From assembly GCA_000436115.1 (NCBI GenBank), contig FR894563.1, positions 3,180 to 42,887 on the forward strand: 39,708 nt of DNA. Direction: 5' to 3'. The position numbers were made by a program, and so were the translations under genes. The notes beneath the pieces were generated by a model, which was not told the DNA's origin, did no database searches, and worked only from the letters and a program-made list of their open reading frames with translations. Positions 24,365 through 32,660 of this stretch are shown here, piece after piece (positions within the stretch are counted from its first letter, which is position 1; every line of letters starts with the position of its first letter). Origin of the DNA: Firmicutes bacterium CAG:534. GTDB lineage: Bacteria; Bacillota; Clostridia; Lachnospirales; Lachnospiraceae.

Positions 24365-25785
24365 CCTTAAACAGCTTTTCCTTCCTTGTTTTCTTTGCAG
24401 GAACCCTGTTACTTCTGTGGATCCTGAAATTACTGCTTCAAAAAAACCGCCATTTTCCAGTCATTCTGCGGATCTTCCTGGTGATTGCAGGCTATCTTTT
24501 TATTGCTTATGCGGACATCCGGTATGCCTTATGCCTTTTTCTTTTTTCCCTGTTTACTTTTTTTCTGGGTCTCCTTATCCGCAAATATCCAGAAAAAAAG
24601 AAGCCGCTTATGATTTTGGGGATCCTGGTTCCGCTGTTTTTTCTGGGACTGTTTAAATACTATAACTTTTTCGCCGGATCCTTTTGCAGACTGATCGGCA
24701 GAAATTATCATTCCTTAGGGCTTTTGCTGCCTCTTGGGATCTCCTTTTATACCTTTTCCGCGATCGGCTATCTGATCGACCTGTACCGCGGCAAATACTC
24801 TGCCTGCACCTCTTTCACGGAGTTTCTGCTTTACATGGGATTTTTCCCAAAGCTTATATCAGGCCCGATCATGCGCTTTGATGATTTCAAACGGGAATTA
24901 TCCGGCATGCTGCTTCTCAATCCCAAAGATTTTGAGGCCGGTATCCAGATCTTTGTGATCGGCATGTTTAAAAAAATGGTTCTTGCCGACCATTTAAATA
25001 TTTTTGTAAATGATGTGTTTTCCGCTCCCAAAGCCTTTCATTCCCTTACTGTTTTATGGGCTGTCATTACCTATTCCCTTCAGATCTACTTTGATTTTTC
25101 AGGTTATTCTGATATGGCCATAGGATCTGCCCGGATGCTCGGCTTTCATCTTCCCAAGAATTTTAATTTTCCCTATCTTTCTTCCAACTTAACAGAATTC
25201 TGGAAAAGATGGCACATCACCTTATCCTCCTGGCTTCAGGAATATGTCTATTATTCTCTTGGAGGCAACCGAAAGGGCCGGGTGCGCACTTATCTGAACC
25301 TATTACTTACCATGGTGATCGGCGGACTTTGGCATGGAGCCGCATGGACCTTTCTGGTCTGGGGAGCCCTTCACGGTATCGGCCTGATCCTGCATAAGCT
25401 TCATTTAAAATATGGAATTTCCAAATGCAGCAAGGCCGGGCGCCTTTTCTGCATGCTTTTCACCTTTGGCTATGCAAGCCTTTGCTGGGTCTTTTTCCGG
25501 GCGGACAGCCTAAATGAGGCATGGCTTGTGCTTACCCAGCTATTCAGCTGCCAGACCGGGATCCTGCAGCCCTACACATGGACCTTCTTTTCTTTGCTGC
25601 TGCTCACCACATGCTCCATTTACTATTCCATTAAAAAACAGACCTTTGCCAAAAATGCAAAGATCTGTTATCCGGTTCTTCACTTAAACAAAGTCTGGGG
25701 GCTGACGGTCTTCTTTCTTCTTTGCGGCCTGACCATAGGTCTTGCCTATGTAGGAAACACCGCCTTTATTTATGGGGCATTTTAA
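24361..25785 (+). CDS. MBOAT-family O-acyltransferase (AlgI-like), second copy
   Basis: This 474-residue polytopic protein is closer to the AlgI group than the first MBOAT. It has IYFDFSGYSDMAIG (242-255), NLTEFWKRWHITLSSWL, and GGLWHGAAWTFLVWGALHG with His325 and His338. It should move an acyl group across the membrane for its SGNH partner, whose stop it overlaps by ATGA. Its last 20 nt overlap the end of the convergent GT-C gene at 25766, and no terminator separates them, so transcripts from both sides probably run into each other. The presence of a second MBOAT in one locus suggests two distinct acylations. Donor and target are not visible. Confidence 0.93.
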   Translation: MTLNSFSFLVFFAGTLLLLWILKLLLQKNRHFPVILRIFLVIAGYLFIAYADIRYALCLFLFSLFTFFLGLLIRKYPEKKKPLMILGILVPLFFLGLFKYYNFFAGSFCRLIGRNYHSLGLLLPLGISFYTFSAIGYLIDLYRGKYSACTSFTEFLLYMGFFPKLISGPIMRFDDFKRELSGMLLLNPKDFEAGIQIFVIGMFKKMVLADHLNIFVNDVFSAPKAFHSLTVLWAVITYSLQIYFDFSGYSDMAIGSARMLGFHLPKNFNFPYLSSNLTEFWKRWHITLSSWLQEYVYYSLGGNRKGRVRTYLNLLLTMVIGGLWHGAAWTFLVWGALHGIGLILHKLHLKYGISKCSKAGRLFCMLFTFGYASLCWVFFRADSLNEAWLVLTQLFSCQTGILQPYTWTFFSLLLLTTCSIYYSIKKQTFAKNAKICYPVLHLNKVWGLTVFFLLCGLTIGLAYVGNTAFIYGAF

Positions 25786-27271
25786 TGCGGTAGAGGGTGT
25801 ATTCCTCCCCTCTTGCAGTTTCTGTATCTGTCTGATACAGGATTTCATAATTTCCAAAGGACTCCTGGTCTGTTATGCAGGAGCCTGCACTGTCAAGAAG
25901 ATAGATCGCCTCCTGATCCGTCCATTTTTCTTCTGCCCACCGGAGCAGCTTTTCTGTTGAGATCACTCTGTTTTGTCTCTCACTCCAGTCAGCATAGCCT
26001 TCCTCCTGTCCCGTTCCTGCAAAATAAAAGGTACGGTCAGGCAGATACGCCGCCACCGTAGAAGCAAAGGCCACATTATCCGTGACGATCACGGCGTCCT
26101 CCGGAAGGGTTTCTTCAATATATTCCGAAACAGATTTTGCATCAGAGTAGCTGCCGTGCAAAGCATTGGAAAGGCTGGAGGATTCCTGGCTGTCATTCCA
26201 TCTTGCAAACATGGTCACGGCAAGACATACCGTCAGGATTTCCAGTCCTGCAAACGTAGCCCGGTCAAGCCTGGAAAAAAGGATTTCCCGCTCCGCTCCC
26301 TGGGTTTTTATCACCCACAAAGCCCACAGCCACACAAAAGCAAGGGAAATAAAATGCCAGATATGAAGCTGATAAACCATCACACTGAACAGAGCCTGAA
26401 ACAGCCAGGACGCCAGCAGCACCGTAAGCGCCCAAAAACTCCTGATCCGATAGGAGATAAAGCAAAGGAGCAGCAAAGCAGCCAAAAGGAACAGGGTGCA
26501 GAAAAGCTGGCTCCTTCCGGTCATTCTTTCCAGGATAAAAAGCACATAATTTCTGATCTCCCTTGTAAGTTCTCCGATCCCAAACTGTTTCACCTGATAA
26601 ACAGGACTGTCTGATACCTGATAAAATTCCGCCATCCAAAGCACTAAACTGGCAAGGGGAAGCCATAGCCCTTTTACCGTCTGTAAAAAGGCCGAGGTAT
26701 TCTTTTCCCTGCGGCTCTTTAAAATCCCCTCTGAAAGCCACATCAGGCAGATCATGCCCGCAGGAGCCAGCGCTACCGTATCTGACTGGACCAGAAGAAA
26801 AAGCCAGGTTCCGTATCTGACCGGATGCCTATTCCTGTTTTGGTAATCCAGCGCCAAAATCAGAAGAAACAGCGCCACCAAACAGTAATTTCTGGCAATC
26901 ACCGAATAATAATATGTAAAGATCGGGGAAAAAAGGCACAGCGCCTTTACCGGAAGCGATACCGGGGCCCTGTACAGAAAGATCCCGGCGCCGGCCGCCA
27001 TAATCCCATAGCTGACATACACGATGGTCCGAAATGGAAGCCCTGACTTTGCAAGGGGCATAAGCAAAAGATACCACAAGCAGGGATGGCCCTGGTATTT
27101 TATTTCTTTTAAAAGCTGAAACGGAGTCAGTTTTCCGGCGATCAGCCAGACATTTGCCTCATCCCTCCACAGCTCATGTCCTGCAAGCAGAATACCGTTA
27201 AAGATCAAATATCCCAAAAGCAGAACTGCCATTACTGTATTTTTAAACTTTTTCGACTGTAATATCTTCAT
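25766..27271 (-). CDS. GT-C family membrane glycosyltransferase
   Basis: This protein of about 501 residues has an N-terminal helix followed by GHELWRDEANVWLIAGK, where Asp37 and Glu38 form the early acidic pair typical of GT-C enzymes. GHPCLWYLL comes soon after, matching the substrate-loop region of GT39-like proteins. Ten or so helices follow, and a soluble C-terminal domain of about 110 residues (EDAVIVTDNVAFASTVAAYL) ends EYTLYRIKMP. The reading frame could extend to 27352, but that part lies inside the upstream gene. ATG at 27271 with GGATGG upstream is preferred, and ATG at 27283 is the alternative. It follows the DUF6056-like gene by about 20 nt. Its end overlaps the convergent MBOAT gene by 20 nt. 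Confidence 0.8.
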   Translation of the reverse strand: MKILQSKKFKNTVMAVLLLGYLIFNGILLAGHELWRDEANVWLIAGKLTPFQLLKEIKYQGHPCLWYLLLMPLAKSGLPFRTIVYVSYGIMAAGAGIFLYRAPVSLPVKALCLFSPIFTYYYSVIARNYCLVALFLLILALDYQNRNRHPVRYGTWLFLLVQSDTVALAPAGMICLMWLSEGILKSRREKNTSAFLQTVKGLWLPLASLVLWMAEFYQVSDSPVYQVKQFGIGELTREIRNYVLFILERMTGRSQLFCTLFLLAALLLLCFISYRIRSFWALTVLLASWLFQALFSVMVYQLHIWHFISLAFVWLWALWVIKTQGAEREILFSRLDRATFAGLEILTVCLAVTMFARWNDSQESSSLSNALHGSYSDAKSVSEYIEETLPEDAVIVTDNVAFASTVAAYLPDRTFYFAGTGQEEGYADWSERQNRVISTEKLLRWAEEKWTDQEAIYLLDSAGSCITDQESFGNYEILYQTDTETARGEEYTLYRIKMPHK

Positions 27272-27291
27272 TTTTCCATCCATACAGGTAT

Positions 27292-28788
27292 TTATTCTCT
27301 GATCTGCACTGTCTCCTTGCGGTAAAACCTGGCCACCGCCACATTCACCCAATCCCCGGGATCCGCTTTGATATCCTCCCAGAACAACAGCTCCGGCTTA
27401 CAGGAATACGGCTCTAAAACCGGATTGCTTTCCTGTGAAAGCAGCAGGTAAGTCCGTGCCTGCGCTTCCTTATCATATTGCCTTGCCTCCCCGGAATACA
27501 GGGATTTAAAAGCCGTCACACTGACCAGATCCCGGGTGTCATCTGCCAAAACGGTATTCCCTGCAAAAAAAGCCCCGAGAAAAAGGATCGCCGCAAAAAA
27601 CAGCCCCGCATACCGGCCATACATCTGTTCCGGAAAATCATCTATCCTGTCTCTTTTCTCCGGCGCCAAAAGGCCGGCCATCATCTCTTTTACCAGGCCG
27701 ATCGCCGTAAGCTCCATGGCCATGCACACTAAAATCCAGAAAAAGTACCGGATATTCTGGATCCTGCCTGCTCCCACGCTGCCATAGGTATAAAGCGTAG
27801 GGGTGAAGGAAGAGGCAAACAGGGAAAAAACGATCCCTGCAAATGCCGGATATCCCCATATCCCTGATCTTTTCTTTTCTCCCAATGCAGAAAACCTCCA
27901 CAAAAATGGCAGTAAAAACACCTGTCCCAGCATCACGAGCGGACTGGTCCATGCCACCATCTGGGTATAAGCTTCATGATAAGAATACAAAACCGCCCTG
28001 ACAGGAGACCAGGCTTCAAAGGTTGCCTGTCTTACTGCATTGCCAGGCGCCAGACAGTTGACCAGAAAGCAGATGAGTGTCACTATGAAAACGCACATAA
28101 GCTTCCCTGTGGCTTTCTTTTTCTTCCATACACAATAGACCAGGCAAAGCGCTGTTACCTCCATAAGCAGAAGCGCTGAAATATAATTTCCTCCTGAGAT
28201 TACCGCCCCAAGCACGCACAGCCCTATCGTCTTTCCTGCGCTGCAGTTCTCCTTTGCAGCCATCAGAAAAAGCTCTGATGCCTGTATCAGAAAAAGGGCA
28301 TAAAAGACCACATAATAGGTGGCCCCATTCCACCAGTAAAGACCCTCCACCGGGGAAGGCAGAAGTTCGATACACAAAATGACCATCACACATGCCACAA
28401 TGTCCCCGGTTCTTTTGCTGCCTCCTAAAACGGTGGCAATTCTTCTGCAAAAGTGAAAGGTGGCAAACAAAAAGATGCCCAGCACCAGATAAGTGGTCAG
28501 CTTATACCAGCCTTCACCAAAAACAGACGGCTGCAGGGCAAACAGTGCGATCGCACTATAGGATCCCTGCCAGCTGAAATAAATGTCTCTGACCTTTTGA
28601 AGGACTGCGCCAAAAACAGACAGCAGATTATGGGTATCTATCCATGCCCATCTTGCCATACATCCATAGGAATAATCATCTGCACTGCTATGGTTGTATA
28701 AGGCAAGTCTGAGTATGGGAAGCAGGCAGATGCCTAACAAAATAAGCAGCATAATATGCCAGAATTTCTCTGTTTTTATTTTCTGCAT
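27292..28788 (-). CDS. Polytopic membrane protein, GT-C-like (DUF6056-like, tentative)
   Basis: This 498-residue protein has about ten membrane helices. Directly after the first helix comes NHSSADDYSYG with Asp37 and Asp38, again the early acidic pair of GT-C transferases. EGLYWWNGATYYV follows later in an outer loop, and the protein ends in a soluble tail of about 90 residues. It recalls the DUF6056 group, whose activity is not established to my knowledge; I hold the name lightly. ATG at 28788 has GAGG 5 nt upstream; the frame back to a TTG at 28809 runs into a hairpin and is less likely. It is the first gene of a two-gene unit with the GT-C gene at 25766. Its leader is highly structured (28804-28887). 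Confidence 0.68.
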   Translation of the reverse strand: MQKIKTEKFWHIMLLILLGICLLPILRLALYNHSSADDYSYGCMARWAWIDTHNLLSVFGAVLQKVRDIYFSWQGSYSAIALFALQPSVFGEGWYKLTTYLVLGIFLFATFHFCRRIATVLGGSKRTGDIVACVMVILCIELLPSPVEGLYWWNGATYYVVFYALFLIQASELFLMAAKENCSAGKTIGLCVLGAVISGGNYISALLLMEVTALCLVYCVWKKKKATGKLMCVFIVTLICFLVNCLAPGNAVRQATFEAWSPVRAVLYSYHEAYTQMVAWTSPLVMLGQVFLLPFLWRFSALGEKKRSGIWGYPAFAGIVFSLFASSFTPTLYTYGSVGAGRIQNIRYFFWILVCMAMELTAIGLVKEMMAGLLAPEKRDRIDDFPEQMYGRYAGLFFAAILFLGAFFAGNTVLADDTRDLVSVTAFKSLYSGEARQYDKEAQARTYLLLSQESNPVLEPYSCKPELLFWEDIKADPGDWVNVAVARFYRKETVQIRE

Positions 28789-28803
28789 TTTTTCCTCATT
28801 TCT

Positions 28804-28887
28804 GCGCAAGCTTTTTGCGCATGCCGAGTTTGTGTCAAAGTGTGCACAGACACAAATCTCGCGATTGAAAAATTTTATTTTTCAATC
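28804..28887 (-). repeat. Three consecutive hairpins in the leader of the gene at 28788
   Basis: Three inverted repeats stand side by side between the upstream terminator and the ribosome site. GATTGAAAAAT pairs with ATTTTTCAATC (28863-28873 with 28877-28887). CGAGTTTGTGTC (28825-28836) pairs with 28849-28861 over 12 bp with a single bulge. GCGCAA pairs with TTGCGC (28804-28809 with 28815-28820). The loop of the middle hairpin contains the self-complementary TGTGCACA (28841-28848). The last hairpin ends about 7 nt before the ribosome site at 28797-28793. It may be a regulatory RNA leader or a copy of a dispersed palindromic repeat; the window holds no second copy I can see. Confidence 0.65.
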
Positions 28888-28926
28888 TTTCATCCTCATT
28901 TTCCAAACATTCTATTTTATCATATC

Positions 28927-28958
28927 ACAAAAACACCGGTAAGCAAAGCTTACCGGTG
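28927..28958 (-). terminator. Rho-independent terminator after the SGNH lipoprotein gene
   Basis: An 11-bp perfect stem, CACCGGTAAGC (28934-28944) with GCTTACCGGTG (28948-28958), has a 3-nt loop and is followed on the minus strand by TTTTTGTG. It lies 17 nt beyond the stop of the gene ending at 28975. Confidence 0.92.
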
Positions 28959-28974
28959 CGCAGCGTATCTTGTT

Positions 28975-30000
28975 TTAATTATTTTTGGTTTCCTCATAAT
29001 TCAGGATCATTTTTGCAAGAGCATCTGCATAGAGCTGCCTTCCCGCATCTGACAGGTGGATCCCATCCTCCAGGTAATCGGAAGCTGTATAGCCATCGAT
29101 CCCCAGATCCTGATAAGCATTAAAGAACAGCGTCTGATATGCATTGGCAACATAGTTGCAGATTCCCTTGTAATCAAACAGTGTTCCGTAGCCATTGTTA
29201 ACGCTGTTTCCGTCTCCGATCATCCAGCCGTCCGCATTATAAAACTGTGCGTAATTGGGTGCACAGAGAATGATCGTTGCATCAGGCGCATAGGCCTGCA
29301 GGGTCATTACCGCATACCGTAGCGCTCCCGCATAGGTATGGAGATCATAAAGCTGCCCGCTCTCGCTGTCAAGAGGCCTTGCACTTAAAAAATCATTCAT
29401 GCCGTATTCAATGATAAAATAATCTGTGGCGGAAAAGTCAATATTGGGATTATTCAGCAGCTCCTTTGCTACCGTATCTGCAAATCCATCCGTTTTCACT
29501 CTGCCGATCATAGCATTGACAATTCCTGTCATGCTGGATGACGTCCAGGTGCTCAGGTCTCCGGAATCCTCAAGCTCCAGGGTCGCACAGCTTCCTCCGA
29601 TGGCCAGATTATACACATCTGCCTGACACTGCACTGCCGTCCGGTAAGGAATGCCAGTGCCGTCCCGGTAAGTATCAAAAATACTGTCTCCCAGAAAAAC
29701 AAGCTGCAGTTCATTTCCCTGCGGTTCCTTTTGATCCTCCTGGGTGATCACCTGCTCCTGCTGCGGTTCTACAATATCTGATACGGGAACCGTACTTGCC
29801 TGTGCCTCCGCTGTGGGATCCGGGCTTGCCGTATTTACAGCGTCCTCCTGCAGTTCCTCCTTGGAAAGCACTTCCCCGGTTTCTGTAATCACCACGTTTT
29901 CGGCTTCATTATTATCCTGGCCGTTCTTTTCTATTGTAATCTGGCTGCAGCCTGTAAGCATCAGAGCTGCCAGAATTACCGCTATTACTTTTTTCTTCAT
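28975..30000 (-). CDS. Secreted SGNH/GDSL-family lipoprotein hydrolase
   Basis: This 341-residue lipoprotein carries lipobox LTGC (Cys18), then a low-complexity linker rich in Glu, Gln, Thr and Pro (about 20-97), and then a complete SGNH hydrolase domain. The catalytic blocks are clear: FLGDSIFD with Ser106, NLAIGGS (Gly135/136), YGMNDF with Asn202, and DGIHLSDAG with Asp312 and His315. Family members are esterases, often removing acetyl groups from glycans. Anchored at the surface among acylation genes, it may trim or recycle the acyl groups added by the MBOAT pairs. ATG at 30000 with GGAG 8 nt upstream is the start; GTG at 30009 overlaps that site and is unlikely. It is a single-gene unit with its own terminator. 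Confidence 0.87.
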   Translation of the reverse strand: MKKKVIAVILAALMLTGCSQITIEKNGQDNNEAENVVITETGEVLSKEELQEDAVNTASPDPTAEAQASTVPVSDIVEPQQEQVITQEDQKEPQGNELQLVFLGDSIFDTYRDGTGIPYRTAVQCQADVYNLAIGGSCATLELEDSGDLSTWTSSSMTGIVNAMIGRVKTDGFADTVAKELLNNPNIDFSATDYFIIEYGMNDFLSARPLDSESGQLYDLHTYAGALRYAVMTLQAYAPDATIILCAPNYAQFYNADGWMIGDGNSVNNGYGTLFDYKGICNYVANAYQTLFFNAYQDLGIDGYTASDYLEDGIHLSDAGRQLYADALAKMILNYEETKNN

Positions 30001-30028
30001 AATTCTCACTCCTAAAGGCTTCTGTCTT

Positions 30029-30048
30029 TTGTGTTAAGAATAACACAA
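30029..30048. promoter_or_regulatory. Interrupted palindrome in the SGNH lipoprotein leader
   Basis: TTGTGTTA (30029-30036) and TAACACAA (30041-30048) form a perfect inverted repeat with a 4-nt AGAA centre, 28 nt ahead of the start at 30000. It could be a repressor or activator site. On the minus strand its centre reads TTATTCT, which could also overlap a -10 box, but I find no convincing -35. Confidence 0.4.
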
Positions 30049-30185
30049 TCCCTCTGAAAAGAAAGACCCAGACCGGTTTTTTAAGACTTTTTTCGTTAAC
30101 CTTAAACAATTCTTAATATCTTCTATACTATTTTATTCAGCTTCCGCTAAAAAATGTAGTTTCGTTTTTATTTTTTTCTCAGGTA

Positions 30186-30215
30186 TTGAAAACCCTGTCC
30201 TTCTTCTTATATACT
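30186..30215 (+). promoter_or_regulatory. Promoter of the GtrB-like glycosyltransferase gene
   Basis: TTGAAA at 30186-30191 and TATACT at 30210-30215 are 18 nt apart. An AAGGAGG ribosome site and the ATG at 30242 follow. Confidence 0.65.
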
Positions 30216-30241
30216 AGAAAAAGAAACCTAAGGAGGCATTT

Positions 30242-31171
30242 ATGCAGGAAAATAAAACCCTGTCCCTTATCCTTCCTTCCTATAATGAGCAGGATAATAT
30301 TGAGCGGACTTTTCATATCATCAAAAAAATTCTGGATCAGGCATCCATTCCTTTTGAAATCTTATTTGTTGATGACGGATCAAAGGATCAGACCTATTTG
30401 AAAATAACAGAGCTGGCTGCCCGCTTTCCGGAGGTCAGAGGGCTTTCCTTTTCCCGGAATTTCGGAAAGGAAGCGGCAATTTTTGCAGGGCTTGAGGCCG
30501 CTGCAGGCGGATGTTGTCTGATCATGGACTGCGATCTGCAGCATCCCCCGGAACTGATCCCGCAAATGTATCAGTTATGGCTTGAGGGTTACGAGGTGAT
30601 CGAGGGGATAAAAAGCTCCCGCGGAAAGGAAAGCAGGCTTCACGGTCTGTGTGCCAAAGCTTTTTATCATCTGATCAGCAAAGCCGCCCAGGTAGACATG
30701 TCAAATGCTTCCGATTTTAAGCTTTTGGACCATAAGGCAGTAGAGGCTCTGCTGCTTATGCCGGAACGTGCTCCCTTTTTCCGGGCACTGTCCTCCTGGA
30801 TCGGTTACCGAACCATTGCCGTCCCCTTTGAGGTGCAGGAGCGGCAGATCGGCGCCTCTAAATGGTCCCCTGTGAAACTGACCAGATATGCGATCCAGAA
30901 TATCACTTCCTTTTCCGGAGCCCCTATGCAGTGTGTGACCTTTCTTGGCTGGATGATGCTGCTTTTTGCCTTCCTTCTCGGCATTCAGTCCCTGTACCGT
31001 TATTTTAGCGGCACCGCTCTGGAAGGCTTTACCACCGTCATCCTTTTGCTTCTGATCATCGGAAGCATTTTAATGATCAGCCTGGGGATCATCGGACATT
31101 ATATTTCCAGGATTTATGATGAGATCAAAGCAAGACCAAGATACCTGATCAGCAAAAGATGCGGCTTTTAG
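30242..31171 (+). CDS. GtrB-like polyprenyl-phosphate glycosyltransferase (GT2)
   Basis: This 309-residue protein has the standard form of undecaprenyl-phosphate glucosyl/mannosyl transferases. It has SLILPSYNEQDNI (8-20), FVDDGSKDQT (42-51), MDCDLQHPPE with Asp96 and Asp98, and SRNFGKEAAI. Two C-terminal membrane helices (about 228-250 and 262-292) and the motif ISRIYDEIKARPRYLI follow. It attaches a sugar from a nucleotide donor to polyprenyl phosphate at the inner face, feeding GT-C enzymes. AAGGAGG lies before the ATG. It stands alone with its own promoter, and its stop codon sits inside its terminator. It could supply several of the GT-C enzymes in this window. No GtrA flippase gene is beside it. 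Confidence 0.93.
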   Translation: MQENKTLSLILPSYNEQDNIERTFHIIKKILDQASIPFEILFVDDGSKDQTYLKITELAARFPEVRGLSFSRNFGKEAAIFAGLEAAAGGCCLIMDCDLQHPPELIPQMYQLWLEGYEVIEGIKSSRGKESRLHGLCAKAFYHLISKAAQVDMSNASDFKLLDHKAVEALLLMPERAPFFRALSSWIGYRTIAVPFEVQERQIGASKWSPVKLTRYAIQNITSFSGAPMQCVTFLGWMMLLFAFLLGIQSLYRYFSGTALEGFTTVILLLLIIGSILMISLGIIGHYISRIYDEIKARPRYLISKRCGF

Positions 31172-31184
31172 GCCGCATCTTTTT
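31154..31184. terminator. Terminator overlapping a stop codon, usable in both directions
   Basis: AAAAGATGCGGC (31154-31165) pairs with GCCGCATCTTTT (31172-31183), with a TTTTAG loop that contains the stop of the GtrB-like gene (TAG 31169-31171). A T run follows on the plus strand and TTTTG on the minus strand. The convergent gene stops at 31183, so one hairpin probably ends both transcripts. Confidence 0.88.
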
Positions 31185-32631
31185 AATAAAAGTCATTGCT
31201 GAATATCAGATAGTCATTTCCATCTACCAGGATCACTCTTCCTGCCAGCGTATTACTATAGGTTTCAAACAGATCCTTTGAAATGATAAGAAGCGCATCC
31301 TTGTCTTCTACAAACAGCGGCACTCCTCCATTTATGGGCTGCAGATCTCCTGCCAGATAAGCATCCGCCACACAGTTCTGCTCCCATTCATTTTGCAGAT
31401 TATATTCCTGTCTGCTGTTTTCCAGATAAATTCTGCTTCCCCGATATTCCGGGTGGTCTGCTATCAGTGACTGCATATCTTCCCTGATATCCACATTGCA
31501 GGTATATCTGAGCGTCGACAGCTTAATCACTGCCTGACGGGCCTGAACTATAACGCATATCCCCAGTGCAACTGAAAAAAGTGCTTTGACCGCCGTCCAT
31601 TTCCGCACTTGAAACAGCTCTGAAAATCCCACTGCAAAAAGAATATACACAGGGAAAAAGCATGTATATACATACCACTCTGTAAAGCTGCCGGAAGCTG
31701 AATAAATAACGAACGGTACCACCGCCCACAGCACAAATAAATACAGCCTGCTTTTTACCAGCTTTTTGAGCGAAAACGATTTATTTATTATTGCAAGCAA
31801 TAAAATTCCCGCCAGACAGATCACCATCACCGGCTGCTTCAGGAAATAAAAAACATATCCAAAATATCTATTGTTTGCAATGATTTTGCCTGTAACCTCC
31901 TGGCTGATCATTCCTCTGAAAAAAGTCAGTCCGTCATAGCTCAGACGGATCACCGCCCATATTCCTGTAGGGATTATAGCTGCCAATCCCCCCAATATCC
32001 AGTGTTTTGCTTTCAGTCTTTTATATAATCTTGGCAGATAGCACAGCAAAATAACGATTGCCGTTGCTATATGCATACACTTTGCCATAAAAGCCAGAGA
32101 AAGGCATAAGCCACAGCCGATCATGCAATATGGCTTTTCCTCTGAAAGATACAAAAACAGCATAGCTCCAATATAACATAGCAGATATACCGCATCTGCA
32201 TCAGCGCTTCGCGCTGCGTGGAAAAGGAAAAGATCCAGCCCTGAAACAAATGCTAAGCCAAAGAAAATGGTTGATAACGGGTTCATTTTTTTCCAAAGAA
32301 AAAACACAATGGCCGCATAAGATAACATCATGCAGATTGCTGAATAAACTCTTGCCGTAAACAGGCTTATTCCACCTATTTGAAAATTTAACATGATGCA
32401 CCACATGCTGAGCGGCGGCTTATAATTAAAGTAATCCGTCTCCTGTCGATAAGTATTAATCCAGAAATTGTGATTTTTAAACATTTCATATGCATTTGCA
32501 ATGTGTCTTGCCTCATCTGTGTTATGAGTTCCTGCTTCTCCTAAATGGTAAAAGCAAAGAATCCCCACCCAGATCGCAATCAGCGCTATACCGATCAGGC
32601 AAACTATTTCTTCTATCCGTTTCTGCTTCAT
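31183..32631 (-). CDS. ArnT/PMT-type (GT39) membrane glycosyltransferase
   Basis: This 482-residue protein is the clearest GT39 member here. After the first helix comes THNTDEARHIANAYEM with the acidic pair Asp39-Glu40. FNYKPPLSMW then matches the conserved KPPL substrate loop, and HAARSADADAVYL follows. A C-terminal outer domain of about 110 residues completes it. Relatives move a sugar such as 4-amino-arabinose or mannose from undecaprenyl phosphate to lipid A, protein or another glycan on the outside. Here the acceptor is unknown. It is the last gene of the seven-gene operon that begins at 39586, 29 nt after the previous gene. Base composition is slightly more AT-rich than its neighbours. 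Confidence 0.88.
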   Translation of the reverse strand: MKQKRIEEIVCLIGIALIAIWVGILCFYHLGEAGTHNTDEARHIANAYEMFKNHNFWINTYRQETDYFNYKPPLSMWCIMLNFQIGGISLFTARVYSAICMMLSYAAIVFFLWKKMNPLSTIFFGLAFVSGLDLFLFHAARSADADAVYLLCYIGAMLFLYLSEEKPYCMIGCGLCLSLAFMAKCMHIATAIVILLCYLPRLYKRLKAKHWILGGLAAIIPTGIWAVIRLSYDGLTFFRGMISQEVTGKIIANNRYFGYVFYFLKQPVMVICLAGILLLAIINKSFSLKKLVKSRLYLFVLWAVVPFVIYSASGSFTEWYVYTCFFPVYILFAVGFSELFQVRKWTAVKALFSVALGICVIVQARQAVIKLSTLRYTCNVDIREDMQSLIADHPEYRGSRIYLENSRQEYNLQNEWEQNCVADAYLAGDLQPINGGVPLFVEDKDALLIISKDLFETYSNTLAGRVILVDGNDYLIFSNDFY

Positions 32632-32660
32632 TGCGTTCTTCTCCTTTAATTTTGTTACTT

